Below, piece by piece: positions 34,174-44,112 of a DNA stretch of 64,000 bases. Each line of letters opens with the position of its first letter. Positions within the stretch are counted from its first letter, which is position 1. Both the position numbers and the translations under genes were made by a program. Source of the stretch: Chitinophagales bacterium (GTDB lineage: Bacteria; Bacteroidota; Bacteroidia; Chitinophagales; UBA2359); assembly GCA_020636475.1 (NCBI GenBank), contig JACJXU010000009.1, positions 62,001 through 126,000 on the forward strand. Reading direction: 5' to 3'. Under the pieces are notes generated by a model. The model worked only from the letters and a program-made list of their open reading frames with translations, had not been told where the DNA came from and did no database searches.

Positions 34174-35097
34174 TTATTGTATCGCAATTTCTACTCTTCT
34201 GTTTTTGGCTCTACCCTCTTCGGTAGCGTTGTCGGCTATGGGCTGGTCGGGACCTTTGGAACTTACATTGGTTTGTGCAGCATTAATACCTAAACTCAAA
34301 AAGTAATTTTGTACAAATTTCGCTCTATCCAAACCCAGTTGGTAGTTTGCATCTTTGTTGCCTACATTATCAGTATGTCCCGTAATATTTACTTTGCTAT
34401 TTTCTTTGTGCAAAAGGTAGTAATTTAGTTCGCCTACATAATTTTCCGTTTCGGGGTCGAAGGCTAAACTGGCTTCTCCGGTATCAAAATACAGCATAAG
34501 CGGCTTGGCGCGAAGATTTGCCTCCACCGCTCTGAGCCTGTCTTCTTTGTTGTATTCATCGTTTTCGGTAATATTTAGCGCATTTAAAGTATAGTTTATA
34601 GCACCCAAAACTACGCTATTTTCATTAAACTTTAAACTATTATCCAATTTTCCCGAAGTGGTAATCCAAGCCGGATTTAAGCCTAAAGTGATGAGGCGAC
34701 CCTTTAGACCTTCGGCGCGGGCAATGCCCAAATTTTCAAATTTTCCGGTATAAGTTTCATCGGCACTATACAAGCCTTCCAAATGAATTTGCTTGCGGCT
34801 GGTTTGCAAATAGTTTATCAAGTCGCGCAGTTTGCTGTTTATCGCCGAAGGAATACGCGGACGCGCGTCGGATTGCAAAAAACTGATATTTTCCTCGTCC
34901 TCAACAGTATAATTGCCGTCTTGCACAAAAAATCCTGTAGTTTGTACTTGTGGTGTTGTGGTTTCGGCTACCGTTGTAGTTTCTGTAGTAGTTTTTATTT
35001 CATCGCAATGATGTTTTATCTTACAAACATACCAATACCAGCTTATTACAGACCATATCAGTAGTAAAATTAAAAAGGTTGATGATTTTTTTGTCAT
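34174..35097 (-). CDS. OmpA-family C-terminal peptidoglycan-binding protein
   Basis: 307 residues with one N-terminal membrane helix or uncleaved signal (about 7-24), a Thr-rich linker (TTTETTTVAETTTP) and two OmpA-like halves. The first half (about 75-165) is a degenerate OmpA/BON-like repeat; the second carries LYFDTGEASL, VNITGHTDNVGNKDANYQLGLDRAKFVQNYF and AKNRRVEIAI, the classic OmpA_C fold that binds meso-diaminopimelate of peptidoglycan. It precedes the coiled-coil/HhH gene on the same strand. Together they may link inner membrane and wall. Confidence 0.87.
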   Translation of the reverse strand: MTKKSSTFLILLLIWSVISWYWYVCKIKHHCDEIKTTTETTTVAETTTPQVQTTGFFVQDGNYTVEDEENISFLQSDARPRIPSAINSKLRDLINYLQTSRKQIHLEGLYSADETYTGKFENLGIARAEGLKGRLITLGLNPAWITTSGKLDNSLKFNENSVVLGAINYTLNALNITENDEYNKEDRLRAVEANLRAKPLMLYFDTGEASLAFDPETENYVGELNYYLLHKENSKVNITGHTDNVGNKDANYQLGLDRAKFVQNYFLSLGINAAQTNVSSKGPDQPIADNATEEGRAKNRRVEIAIQ

Positions 35098-35221
35098 ATT
35101 GTTTTTTTGAGTATTGGAAATAATCGTCTATTTGACCGATATTGACACATAGCGTCACCAAAATACAATTTTTTTCATAAATTAACTTTCTCTTACATGA
35201 AAAAGTATTTTATTATTTCAC

Positions 35222-35252
35222 TTGATAAAATGCCACACAACTTGTAGCTTTG
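35222..35252 (+). promoter_or_regulatory. Bacteroidetes-type promoter of thrC
   Basis: TTG at 35222-35224 and TAGCTTTG at 35245-35252 are separated by 20 bases, matching the -33/-7 consensus TTG-N19-21-TAnnTTTG of the Bacteroidota primary sigma factor. Transcription would begin near 35258, giving a leader of about 15 bases before the thrC ATG. Confidence 0.6.
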
Positions 35253-35273
35253 CGTTAGTTATAAAAATTTTTT

Positions 35274-36587
35274 ATGTTATTTTACAGCACCCAGCACAAA
35301 AGTTCTCCGGTAAGTCTGCGCGAGGCAGTATTGCAAAGTATGCCTGATGACGGCGGATTGTATATGCCGCAAAAAATTGAAAAACTACCCAACAACTGGC
35401 TATATGATGCCTTGAACTGGTCTTTTCAGGAACTTTCGGTAAATTTGGCAAAGCATCTTTTGCAAGATAGCATTCCCGCCAAAGCATTGGAGGAAATTGT
35501 TGTACAAGCGATAAATTTTGAAGCACCTTTGATTCGTTTGGGCAATGGCAATATTTCTATTTTAGAGCTTTTTCATGGTCCTTCGCTGGCGTTTAAAGAC
35601 TTTGGCGCGCGTTTTATGGCGCAACTAATGGCTTATTTTGTAAAAGATGAGTCGCAGGAGTTAAATATTTTGGTAGCCACTTCGGGCGATACCGGAGGTG
35701 CTGTAGCGATGGGATTTTGGAACAAACCCGGCATTAGAGTACGCATTTTGTATCCTTCGGGCAGGGTAAGCGAATTGCAAGAAAAACAACTTACTACACT
35801 GGGCGGAAATATTGAAGCCTTCGAAATAGACGGAAGTTTTGACGATTGCCAGCGTATGGTAAAACAGGCGTTTTTGGATAAAGATTTGCAGCAAAAGCTA
35901 AAAATGTCCTCCGCAAACTCCATTAATATCTCACGACTTATTCCGCAAACTTTTTATTATTTCAGAGCGTGGCAGCAGCTTATGCAGCAAAAACCTAATG
36001 CTACCGACTGGTCTTTTTCTATTCCCAGTGGTAATTTTGGCAATATCGCCGCAGGACTTATCGCCAAACATATCGGTTTGCCGGCTTTTCATTGTATTGC
36101 CGCCACGAATATCAACGATGTAGTACCGCATTATGTACAAACGGGTGTGTTTGAACCGCGCCATTCGGTGAGAACCCTTTCGTCGGCGATGGATGTGGGA
36201 AATCCAAGCAATTTTGTCCGTATTTTAGATTTGTATCGCAATGATTATGCGCAAATAAAAAACGATATGCCTGCATATGGTTTTACCGATGCGCAAACGC
36301 GTCAGGCAATGTTGAGTCTTTTTGACTTACAGCAATATGTTGCGTGTCCGCATACGGCAGTAGGATTTTTGGGAGCACAAGTACACTTGCGCCACTATCC
36401 GCAGCACGAAGTAGTTTGTTTGTCCACCGCTCATCCGGCAAAATTTGCTTCGTTGGTTAACCAAACCTTAGAAACGGAAATTCCTATCCCCGAAGAATTG
36501 CAGGAAATTATGGACAAGCCCAAACATGCGATTCATCTGAACCCGGATTTCGATTCTTTTAAAATGTATTTGATGGATAATCAATAA
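35274..36587 (+). CDS. thrC: Threonine synthase
   Basis: 437 residues, PLP-dependent; converts O-phosphohomoserine to threonine in the cytoplasm. The N-terminal YSTQHKSSPVSLREAVLQSMPDDGGLYMP is typical of this class. PLP lysine is Lys108 in HGPSLAFKDFGARF; the phosphate-binding loop is ATSGDTGGAVA; SGNFGNIAAG and ATNINDVVPHYV follow. Length and motifs are complete. It is transcribed alone, from a good promoter at 35222-35252 to a strong terminator at 36614. No homoserine kinase or dehydrogenase gene is adjacent. Confidence 0.96.
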   Translation: MLFYSTQHKSSPVSLREAVLQSMPDDGGLYMPQKIEKLPNNWLYDALNWSFQELSVNLAKHLLQDSIPAKALEEIVVQAINFEAPLIRLGNGNISILELFHGPSLAFKDFGARFMAQLMAYFVKDESQELNILVATSGDTGGAVAMGFWNKPGIRVRILYPSGRVSELQEKQLTTLGGNIEAFEIDGSFDDCQRMVKQAFLDKDLQQKLKMSSANSINISRLIPQTFYYFRAWQQLMQQKPNATDWSFSIPSGNFGNIAAGLIAKHIGLPAFHCIAATNINDVVPHYVQTGVFEPRHSVRTLSSAMDVGNPSNFVRILDLYRNDYAQIKNDMPAYGFTDAQTRQAMLSLFDLQQYVACPHTAVGFLGAQVHLRHYPQHEVVCLSTAHPAKFASLVNQTLETEIPIPEELQEIMDKPKHAIHLNPDFDSFKMYLMDNQ

Positions 36588-36613
36588 AAAAACTTGGTAT
36601 TATTCATCTACAA

Positions 36614-36648
36614 AAAAATGGCTGCCTGAAAAACAAGCAGCCATTTTT
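36614..36648. terminator. Bidirectional intrinsic terminator between thrC and TPR gene
   Basis: A 12-bp perfect stem, AAAAATGGCTGC (36614-36625) with GCAGCCATTTTT (36637-36648), loop of 11. A-rich on one side and T-rich on the other, so it can stop transcription from both convergent genes. Confidence 0.88.
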
Positions 36649-36675
36649 ATTTTATAATATCTTCAAACAAAAGTA

Positions 36676-37863
36676 TTATTTCATTTGTGCTTTTATTTCA
36701 TTCACTTTGTCAAATTTGTTTTGACGGGCATAAATTTCTTTAAGCGCAATCATAGAACTTCGGTCGGCGGGGTCAATTTGATGTGCTTTCTCAAAATAAG
36801 GCAATGCTTTTTCAAATAAACGATCAATTTTAGCTTTGGTGGTCGTATATTCTTGGTCGCTTAGTTTTCCGGCTTCGTCTTTTTCATTCATTTCGGTAGT
36901 AAGCTGTGCTGCTTCGTTGTAAGAAATAGTGCCTAAGTTATAGTAGGCATTGAAATAATTAGGGTCAAATTCAAGAGCTTTCAAGTAAGCTTTTTCGGCA
37001 CTTACAAAGTCTTTCTGCGCATCGTAGGCGGTACCTAATGCAAAGTGAAGTGTTGCATTTTCGGGGTCTAAGCGTATGGCATCTTGCATGAGCAATATCG
37101 CGTCTTTTGCATCGCCTCCTGCCAAATGTGCATTTACCTCCGCAATGATAATTTCTTTATTGTCGGGAAAAAGCGACCTTCCTTTTGCGAGCACCTCGTC
37201 GGCTTTGGCTACATTTTCTGTTTCACGATAAATATTCGACAAAGTAATATACACCGCCGGTTCGTTGTAGTTCATTTCTACCAACTGGTCGAAAGCGTTA
37301 ATGGCTTTGTCCATTTTTTCCGCACTATACGCCGATAAGCCCATTGCAAAAATAGCGGCAGTATCTACGACAGCTTCTTTTGAAGGATTACAAGCATTTA
37401 GCTTCATCACTTCATTGGCTTTGTCAAACAAATTGTAAGCAGTTTCGTAATCTTTATTCTGAAAGGCAACAGAACCATTGTTGTACAAAGAAGAGTACAT
37501 TAGGCATAGTTCTTTGTAGGCATCTTCGGTTTTTGCTTTACGTTTTTCGTTTTTTTCTAAATCTATGGTTTTTATAAAAGCGTCATAGGCTACATCCATT
37601 GCGTCTTTGGCGATATCCAAAGAGTCGGAGTATGCCGCCAACTGTGTGTAAATGAGTCCGCGATAGTACCATGTTTTAGAAGAGTTTTTGGCTTCTTCGT
37701 CAGCAACAGCAGCTTCAATATGGTTGTAGGCTTTCAATAAATCTTTTACTTCTCTTCCATAGTCCATGTAGTTGGAGTATGAGTTCCAAGCATTTTGCAC
37801 TTCCTTTTGTGCCATTAGGTTGAAAGAAGTTAAAATAAATAAACTAATTAAAAAATTTTTCAT
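36676..37863 (-). CDS. Exported tetratricopeptide-repeat protein
   Basis: 395 residues, signal peptide about 1-18 (ending LMAQ). The rest is a TPR solenoid; clear repeats include DAILLMQDAIRLDPENATLHFALGTAY, KAYLKALEFDPNYFNAYYNLGTI and ALPYFEKAHQIDPADRSSMIALKEIY. It probably acts in the periplasm as a protein-binding scaffold. It lies 70 bases downstream of gyrA on the same strand, an arrangement seen in other Bacteroidota. Function otherwise unknown. Confidence 0.87.
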   Translation of the reverse strand: MKNFLISLFILTSFNLMAQKEVQNAWNSYSNYMDYGREVKDLLKAYNHIEAAVADEEAKNSSKTWYYRGLIYTQLAAYSDSLDIAKDAMDVAYDAFIKTIDLEKNEKRKAKTEDAYKELCLMYSSLYNNGSVAFQNKDYETAYNLFDKANEVMKLNACNPSKEAVVDTAAIFAMGLSAYSAEKMDKAINAFDQLVEMNYNEPAVYITLSNIYRETENVAKADEVLAKGRSLFPDNKEIIIAEVNAHLAGGDAKDAILLMQDAIRLDPENATLHFALGTAYDAQKDFVSAEKAYLKALEFDPNYFNAYYNLGTISYNEAAQLTTEMNEKDEAGKLSDQEYTTTKAKIDRLFEKALPYFEKAHQIDPADRSSMIALKEIYARQNKFDKVNEIKAQMK

Positions 37864-37933
37864 GGCTTGTATTTAAGTATTTTTAGCAAAAAAATAATAT
37901 AATCTGAATTTCATTTACCTAAAAGGTTTATTG

Positions 37934-40477
37934 TTAATCTTTTTCGGGTGTAGTATCACTTGTTTCTACACTATTATTCGATGCTTCATTCTCAGGGCTT
38001 GCATTTTCATCTTCCGCTTCTTCTTCGTTTACAATAATTTTGGCAATAGACGCTATTTCATCGCCTTCATTCAACTTTATAAGTCTTACCCCTTGCGTAG
38101 CGCGCCCTAAAACACTGATGGAATCCACTGCCATACGAATAGTTAAGCCGGATTTGTTAATTATCATCAAACCATATTCGTCGTTCACATCTTTAATGGT
38201 AATCAGGCGACCTGTTTTTTCGGTAATATTCATTGTTTTTACGCCCTTACCTCCTCTGTTGGTTATACGATATTCCTCCAACTCGGAGCGTTTGCCGTAA
38301 CCTTTTTCCGAAACAACCAGCACCGTCAAAATATCTCTCATTTCCTGAGGAATACAAATCATTCCCACGGCAACATCCTTGTTTTTTTCATCTAAGGTAA
38401 TTCCGCGTACACCGGCACTATTGCGACCCATTGGGCGAACGGCAGTTTCATTAAAGCGAATGGTTTTTCCCATAGACGATGCGATAAGTATTTCATTGTT
38501 TCCGTCTGTGAGTTTGCATTCCAATAAATCGTCATCTTCGCGGATAATGATAGCATTGATACCATTTTGGCGCGGGCGCGAGTAATCTTCCAAACTCGTT
38601 TTTTTGATTACGCCTTGTTTTGTACAAAATACGAGGTAATGATTTTTCACAAATTCTTCATCATTCAGATTTTCGATATTAATGTACGCCAGCACTTTAT
38701 CATCGCCGGGTAGGTTTATCATATTCTGAATGGCGCGCCCTTTAGAAGTTCTGCTTCCTTCGGGAATTTGGTAGGCTTTCAGCCAAAAACATTTTCCTTT
38801 TTGGGTAAATAATATAATAGTATTGTGGTTTGATGCCACCAAAATTTGCTCGATAAAGTCATCATCGCGGGTGCTGCCACCTTTAGAGCCTTTTCCGCCG
38901 CGATTTTGTTCTTTAAATTCGGCAAGTGGCGTGCGTTTTACATAGCCCAAATGCGAAATGGTAATTACAACTTGCTCGTTTGGAATCAAATCTTCGATAG
39001 AAATTTCGCCTTCTTCAAAAGAAATTTCTGTTCTGCGCACATCGCCGTATCGTTCTTTTACATCTAATAGTTCTTCTTTAATAATATTCATGCGAAGCTC
39101 TTTGTGCGCCAATATTTCTTTCAATGCACCAATGCGTTTCATCAGTTCTTCGTATTCGGCTCTTATGCTGTCGCGCTCCAATCCGGTAAGTTTTTGCAAA
39201 CGGAGTTCCAAAATTGCCTTTGCCTGAACTTCGGACAAAGAAAAATTGGTCATCAAACCTTCTCGCGCTTCAACGGGCGTTTTGCTATTGCGAATAAGCG
39301 TAATTACAGCATCTAAGTTGTCCAAAGCAATCAACAAACCTTCGAGAATATGGGCTTTTTGCTCGGCTTCGCGCAATTCGTACTCAGTACGACGCACGAC
39401 TACTTCGTGGCGAAATTCCACGAAATATTTAATCAATTCCCGCAAGTTTAGTTGGCGTGGGCGACCATTTACCAAACAAATATTGTTAATACCATACGAT
39501 GTCTGCAAGTAAGTATAGTTGTACAATTGGTTCAACACTACATTGGGAATGGCATCGCGTTTGAGGTCATATACAATGCGCATACCCTCGCGGTCAGACT
39601 CATCGCGTATGTCAGAAATTCCTTCTATTTTTTTATCGTTAATGAGTTCGGCAGTTTTTTGAATAAGGGTAGATTTATTGATTTGAAAAGGAATTTCGGT
39701 AACAATAATTCTGTTTCTGCCCGATTCATTTTCTTCAATTTCTGCTTTTCCGCGCACTACTACCCTGCCGCGTCCGGTTTTAAAGGCTTCAATAACGCCC
39801 GACATACCGTAAATAATGCCTCCGGTAGGAAAATCGGGAGCTTTTACATATTGCAGCAAGTCCGAAACCGTTATTTCTTCGTTGTCAATATAGGCAATCG
39901 TGCCATCTATCACTTCAGAAAGGTTATGCGGCATCATATTGGTAGCCATACCTACGGCAATTCCCGAACTGCCATTTACCAACAAATTGGGAAATTTGGA
40001 AGGCAATACAGTAGGTTCTTGCAGTGTATCGTCAAAATTGAGCGAATAATCTACCGTTTCTTTATCCAAATCGTTAAGTAGTTCATCGGACAAGCGTTGT
40101 AGGCGGGCTTCGGTATAACGCATCGCTGCGGGACTATCGCCGTCCACCGAGCCAAAGTTTCCTTGTCCATCTACCAAAGGATATCGCAAAGACCAATTTT
40201 GTGCCATACGCACCATGGTATCATATACAGAAGAATCGCCGTGTGGGTGATACTTTCCCAACACTTCTCCTACTATTCTGGCTGATTTTTTGTGTGGTCT
40301 GTTATACGCAACACCTAAGTCGTGCATACCGTACAAAACGCGCCTGTGAACGGGTTTTAATCCATCGCGTACATCGGGCAAGGCACGCGAAACAATAACC
40401 GACATAGAATAGTCTATGTAAGCGGTTTTCATTTCATCTTCAATGTTTACGTTTATTATTCTGTTTTCTGCATCCAT
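37934..40477 (-). CDS. gyrA: DNA gyrase subunit A
   Basis: 847 residues. Catalytic tyrosine is Tyr121 in [10 protein letters not shown]; the N-terminal [22 protein letters not shown] and [19 protein letters not shown] are intact. The quinolone-determining positions corresponding to E. coli Ser83 and Asp87 are Ser82 and Asp86, that is, wild type. A GyrA-box-like [10 protein letters not shown] near residue 530 starts the C-terminal beta-pinwheel, and the tail is acidic ([18 protein letters not shown]). The enzyme negatively supercoils DNA with GyrB, whose gene is not here. Confidence 0.97.
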   Translation of the reverse strand: MDAENRIINVNIEDEMKTAYIDYSMSVIVSRALPDVRDGLKPVHRRVLYGMHDLGVAYNRPHKKSARIVGEVLGKYHPHGDSSVYDTMVRMAQNWSLRYPLVDGQGNFGSVDGDSPAAMRYTEARLQRLSDELLNDLDKETVDYSLNFDDTLQEPTVLPSKFPNLLVNGSSGIAVGMATNMMPHNLSEVIDGTIAYIDNEEITVSDLLQYVKAPDFPTGGIIYGMSGVIEAFKTGRGRVVVRGKAEIEENESGRNRIIVTEIPFQINKSTLIQKTAELINDKKIEGISDIRDESDREGMRIVYDLKRDAIPNVVLNQLYNYTYLQTSYGINNICLVNGRPRQLNLRELIKYFVEFRHEVVVRRTEYELREAEQKAHILEGLLIALDNLDAVITLIRNSKTPVEAREGLMTNFSLSEVQAKAILELRLQKLTGLERDSIRAEYEELMKRIGALKEILAHKELRMNIIKEELLDVKERYGDVRRTEISFEEGEISIEDLIPNEQVVITISHLGYVKRTPLAEFKEQNRGGKGSKGGSTRDDDFIEQILVASNHNTIILFTQKGKCFWLKAYQIPEGSRTSKGRAIQNMINLPGDDKVLAYINIENLNDEEFVKNHYLVFCTKQGVIKKTSLEDYSRPRQNGINAIIIREDDDLLECKLTDGNNEILIASSMGKTIRFNETAVRPMGRNSAGVRGITLDEKNKDVAVGMICIPQEMRDILTVLVVSEKGYGKRSELEEYRITNRGGKGVKTMNITEKTGRLITIKDVNDEYGLMIINKSGLTIRMAVDSISVLGRATQGVRLIKLNEGDEIASIAKIIVNEEEAEDENASPENEASNNSVETSDTTPEKD

Positions 40478-40527
40478 ATATTATCTACAAATATTCCTTT
40501 TCGTTTTATTATGTTTTAAAATACCCA

Positions 40528-40535
40528 CAAAGATA
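40528..40535 (-). promoter_or_regulatory. Probable -7 box of gyrA promoter
   Basis: Minus strand reads TATCTTTG (TAnnTTTG), 51 bases before the gyrA ATG. The -33 region is poor (TTAAC-like), so confidence is limited. Confidence 0.42.
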
Positions 40536-40665
40536 CAATTTTACGCTACATTATGTTAATCTTATTGCATTAATTAGCATCTAAACCAGCAATTTTTGTT
40601 TATAGGTAAAAATGGAATAATTTTTGAAATTTTAGGTTTAGAAATATATTATTGATAAAAAGCAT

Positions 40666-40673
40666 TAAATTTG
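40666..40673 (+). promoter_or_regulatory. Probable -7 box of exbB operon promoter
   Basis: TAAATTTG fits the Bacteroidetes -7 consensus and would start transcription near 40680, about 37 bases before the exbB ATG. A clear TTG box at 19-21 bases upstream is missing. Confidence 0.42.
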
Positions 40674-40716
40674 AACCAATTTGTGCCACCAAACATTTTT
40701 TAACTAAATTCTTTTT

Positions 40717-41394
40717 ATGAATATTATCTTGCTTCAATCAACGATAGACAGCATTGGTTTAGCTACGCAACCACAATCACTAAGTCTTTGGGATTTATTT
40801 CTGAAAGGGGGTTGGTTTATGTACCCAATCCTACTTTTATCCATTATTGCTGTATATTTATTTATAGACCGCTACATAGCCATTCGCAAAGCGAGTGTGG
40901 TAAGAGATGAATTTTTGCGCAATGTGCGCGACTATATGAAAGCGGGCAATATTAGTGCCGCAACTGCACTGTGCCAATCGGAAAACTCGCCCATTTCGCG
41001 TATGATAGAAAAAGGGCTTCGCCGTATCGGAAAACCTTTGGAACACATTAAAATGTCGGTAGAAAATGTAGGACAGTTGGAAGTAGCCTCGCTGGAAAAT
41101 CGCGTGAGCTTATTGGCTACCATTGCGGGAGTTGCGCCAATGTTGGGTTTCTTGGGAACAGTTACGGGAATGATTCGGGCGTTTTTCAATATTGCCAGTG
41201 CCGGAAATAATATCGAACCTTCACTTTTGGCGGGCGGTATTTACGAAGCCATGCTAACTACGGCGGCAGGCTTGATTGTAGGTATTCCAGCTTATATTGC
41301 CTTCAATATTTTGGTGAGTATGCTGGACAAGCTCATTTTTAAAATGGAAGCTGCTACCGTTGCATTTTTAGATTTTTTACAAGAACCGGCATAA
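40717..41394 (+). CDS. exbB: MotA/TolQ/ExbB proton channel family protein
   Basis: 225 residues with three membrane helices (about 33-50, 130-152 and 175-198). The C-terminal channel core LLATIAGVAPMLGFLGTVTGMIRAFFNIA and GGIYEAMLTTAAGLIVGIPAYIAFN is the ExbB/TolQ signature. With ExbD it converts proton flow to mechanical work on TonB-type proteins for outer-membrane uptake. It is first in a run with exbD (25-base gap) and a TonB-like gene. Without phenotype data ExbB and TolQ cannot be told apart; the partner with a TonB-like end favours ExbB. Confidence 0.9.
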   Translation: MNIILLQSTIDSIGLATQPQSLSLWDLFLKGGWFMYPILLLSIIAVYLFIDRYIAIRKASVVRDEFLRNVRDYMKAGNISAATALCQSENSPISRMIEKGLRRIGKPLEHIKMSVENVGQLEVASLENRVSLLATIAGVAPMLGFLGTVTGMIRAFFNIASAGNNIEPSLLAGGIYEAMLTTAAGLIVGIPAYIAFNILVSMLDKLIFKMEAATVAFLDFLQEPA

Positions 41395-41419
41395 TCTCGT
41401 CGCTTAAACTTTTGTATAT

Positions 41420-41818
41420 ATGCCTATTAAGAAGAGAAATCAAATCAATCCGAATTTTAATATGTCGTCTATGACGGATATTATTTTTCTTTTGTTGATA
41501 TTTTTTATGCTCACTTCCTCTTTGGTAACAACCAATGCACTCAATTTGATTTTGCCCAGTTCCAACAGTACGGCTGCTGTACCATCTAAAATTGTGACGG
41601 TTTCGGTGAATGTACAAAAAGAATATTTCGTAAATCGCAAAAAAGTGAGTTTCGACCAGATAAAACCAACTTTAGAAAAAGAACTTAAACAACAAAAAGA
41701 GGCTACTATCGTTTTGAATGCAGAAAAAGATGTACCGATTGAAGAAGTAGTACGCATTATGAACATTGCCAATGAAATGAACATAAAAATGATATTGGCA
41801 ACCAAACCTATTGATTAA
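41420..41818 (+). CDS. exbD: ExbD/TolR family biopolymer transport protein
   Basis: 132 residues: cytoplasmic N-terminus (INPNFNMSSMTD), one membrane helix about 20-40 containing the proton-carrying Asp (Asp19, MTDIIFLLLIFFML), then a periplasmic domain ending KDVPIEEVVRIMNIANEMNIKMILATKP. All are standard ExbD features. It lies between the ExbB gene and the TonB-like gene with gaps of 25 and 20 bases, clearly one operon. Confidence 0.92.
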   Translation: MPIKKRNQINPNFNMSSMTDIIFLLLIFFMLTSSLVTTNALNLILPSSNSTAAVPSKIVTVSVNVQKEYFVNRKKVSFDQIKPTLEKELKQQKEATIVLNAEKDVPIEEVVRIMNIANEMNIKMILATKPID

Positions 41819-41838
41819 CTAAGCATAATTTATTTATT

Positions 41839-42765
41839 ATGGCAACTTATTCTTATTTAAACTTAAGAGAAAATGTATCGCGCGAAGGCTTGTTGGGAAC
41901 TATCTTGGTTCACGCCATTTTGCTGCTTGCGTTTTTCTTTATTGTAATGCAAAGCATACCCTTAGAAACACCTGACGAGGGCTTGCTAATAACCTTCGAC
42001 CAAGTGGATAGCGGAAAAGGCGAAGCTCTACCCGATGCAGCGCAAGGAGCGATGTCGGCAGCAAAAGAGGACAATCCGGTAAAAGATAATCCTAAAAAAG
42101 AAAATCTTCAATCTTCGGGTGGAGGTAAAGGTTTGGTGGACAACAAAGTGCAAAAATCGAACAACAAAGATGCTCCGGCACTACCCGAAGCCAATCGAAA
42201 ACAACAGAAAAACAGCAAAAACGTAGCAAACGAAAACCAAAGCAAAAACGATGCACGCAACGAATCGGCTCCCGCTTCGAGCCAGTTGGCAAAAGAAACC
42301 GTACCGGAAATTAACAAAAACGCCTTGTTTACCAAAAGAGAGTCCCAATCGACTACTGCCGTAAACAGCGAAAACAGCTTGGACAAAAACATGGCAGTCA
42401 ATGCTTCGGACGATGCAGAAGCCAGACGCAAAACCCAAGCCCAAAACACCAATCTCGACCCAAGTATCAACAACTCCAACTTCGGCAGACAAGGGGTGAA
42501 TGCTTTTGTAGATGGACGAAGATTGCTTTCCATACCCAATATCAACGACAAATCGCAGTACGAAGGCATCATTAATGTGCGTATAAAAGTGGATAAAGCC
42601 GGAAACGTTATCTCCGCCGACTATGTATCAGCGGGTTCTACCACTTCCAACAGCACCCTTAAAACACTTGCACTCAATGCCGCCAAAGCTGCGAAATTCA
42701 ACAGTTCCTCTTCCGCAACCGAAGTACAGACCGGAACTATCAGCTTTACCTTTAAAGTACAATGA
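41839..42765 (+). CDS. TonB-family energy transducer
   Basis: 308 residues: a short cytoplasmic N-terminus, one membrane helix at about 20-41 (LLGTILVHAILLLAFFFIV), a long hydrophilic linker (about 55-215) rich in Lys, Asn, Gln and Ala rather than the usual Pro, and a TonB C-terminal domain (YEGIINVRIKVDKAGNVISADYVSAGST..LKTLALNAAKAAKF). It spans the periplasm and would transmit ExbB/ExbD energy to outer-membrane receptors. It ends the operon and is followed by a terminator-like hairpin at 42791. Confidence 0.87.
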   Translation: MATYSYLNLRENVSREGLLGTILVHAILLLAFFFIVMQSIPLETPDEGLLITFDQVDSGKGEALPDAAQGAMSAAKEDNPVKDNPKKENLQSSGGGKGLVDNKVQKSNNKDAPALPEANRKQQKNSKNVANENQSKNDARNESAPASSQLAKETVPEINKNALFTKRESQSTTAVNSENSLDKNMAVNASDDAEARRKTQAQNTNLDPSINNSNFGRQGVNAFVDGRRLLSIPNINDKSQYEGIINVRIKVDKAGNVISADYVSAGSTTSNSTLKTLALNAAKAAKFNSSSSATEVQTGTISFTFKVQ

Positions 42766-42790
42766 TTTTATCGCAATAAGTAATAATTTC

Positions 42791-42813
42791 GCGGGCATTT
42801 GCCCGCTTTTTTT
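42791..42813 (+). terminator. Intrinsic terminator directly abutting folC start
   Basis: Stem GCGGGC-ATTT-GCCCGC followed by seven T residues (42807-42813). The T-run ends immediately before the folC ATG (42814), so the terminator of the TonB operon occupies the place of the folC ribosome-binding site. Confidence 0.82.
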
Positions 42814-44112
42814 ATGCCAAATTATTCAAAAACTCTCGACTTTCTGTTTGAACAACTGCCTATGTATCAGCGAATTGGAGAAAAAGCCTTAAAAAAAGAC
42901 CTCCACAATATTCGCCAAATGTGTATGCTGTTAGGAAATCCGCAAACACAGTTTCGCAGCGTTCATATTGCCGGCACCAATGGCAAAGGAAGTGTTTCGC
43001 ACGCCTTGGCGGCAATGCTGCAAGCGCAAGGTTACAAAACGGGTTTGTACATTTCGCCACATTATATCGATTTTCGCGAACGCATCAAAATAAACGGCAA
43101 ATTTATACCCAAAACGCGTGTTACAGCCTTTGTGGAACACAACAAAAACGCTTTTCGCGCCATAGATGCTTCTTTTTTTGAGTGGAGTGTGGCGATGGCA
43201 TTTTGGTATTTCGCGGAAGAAAAAGTAGATTTCGCCGTGGTAGAAACAGGCTTGGGCGGCAGATTGGATTCTACCAATATTTTACAAGCTATTTTGAGCG
43301 TTATTACCCACATCAGCTATGACCACACCGCCACTTTGGGCAATACGCTACAAGCCATTGCTGCGGAAAAAGCGGGCATTATCAAAGCCCAAACGCCTGT
43401 ATTAATCGGTCGGCACCAAGCGGAAACCGATGCCGTTTTTGCACAAACAAGTGCCGCAAACAAGGCAAATTGCTATTGGGCGGAGGATATGTTGCACGTA
43501 AAAAAAAGTTTTTTACATAAAAATTACCAACAAATTGAATTTACGAATTCTTCGGCGCAAGAAATTTCTATAAAAACCGACCTTACCGCCACGTATCAGA
43601 TAGAAAATATCCGCACTGCCCTCGCCGCAGCATTTTTATTGCAAAAAAATATTTCTCTGAGCGAAAAAGCAATGATAAATGGCTTGCGACACATTGGAAA
43701 AAGCACCAAATTTTGGGGAAGATGGCAAATAATTGCGCAAAATCCTTTGTGTATTGTGGACAGCGCGCACAACGAAGGCGGCATCCGTGCGATGCTCCAT
43801 GAAATTGCGCAAATAAATTACCGCCAATTACATTTTGTACTTGGTTTTGTAAAAGACAAAGAAATACAAGAAATTTTATCATTTTTCCCCAAAAATGCAC
43901 ACTACTATTTCTGCAACGCCCAAATTCCACGCGCTTTGTTCGCTACGCAACTGCAAGCAAGTGCCAAAGAATTTGGCTTGGAAGGCAATGCCTACGAAAG
44001 TGTTGTTGCGGCTTTAAGCGATGCCCAAAAAGTGGCGAAAAATGAGGATTTGATAGTAGTTTGTGGAAGTATTTTTGTAGCAGGCGAGGTTTTGGCAAGT
44101 ATTTACGCCTGA
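42814..44112 (+). CDS. folC: Bifunctional folylpolyglutamate synthase / dihydrofolate synthase
   Basis: 432 residues from ATG 42814; a longer TTG start at 42799 would lie inside the hairpin. Mur-ligase fold: P-loop VHIAGTNGKGSVSHALAAML, then GLYISPHYIDFRERI, DFAVVETGLGGRLDSTN, SYDHTATLG...IAAEKAGIIK, and C-terminal WQIIAQNPLCIVDSAHNEGG. It adds glutamate to dihydropteroate and to reduced folates. There is no Shine-Dalgarno in front; the terminator hairpin ends at the start codon. Its last 10 bases overlap the convergent hydroxyacyl-CoA dehydrogenase gene. Confidence 0.94.
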   Translation: MPNYSKTLDFLFEQLPMYQRIGEKALKKDLHNIRQMCMLLGNPQTQFRSVHIAGTNGKGSVSHALAAMLQAQGYKTGLYISPHYIDFRERIKINGKFIPKTRVTAFVEHNKNAFRAIDASFFEWSVAMAFWYFAEEKVDFAVVETGLGGRLDSTNILQAILSVITHISYDHTATLGNTLQAIAAEKAGIIKAQTPVLIGRHQAETDAVFAQTSAANKANCYWAEDMLHVKKSFLHKNYQQIEFTNSSAQEISIKTDLTATYQIENIRTALAAAFLLQKNISLSEKAMINGLRHIGKSTKFWGRWQIIAQNPLCIVDSAHNEGGIRAMLHEIAQINYRQLHFVLGFVKDKEIQEILSFFPKNAHYYFCNAQIPRALFATQLQASAKEFGLEGNAYESVVAALSDAQKVAKNEDLIVVCGSIFVAGEVLASIYA

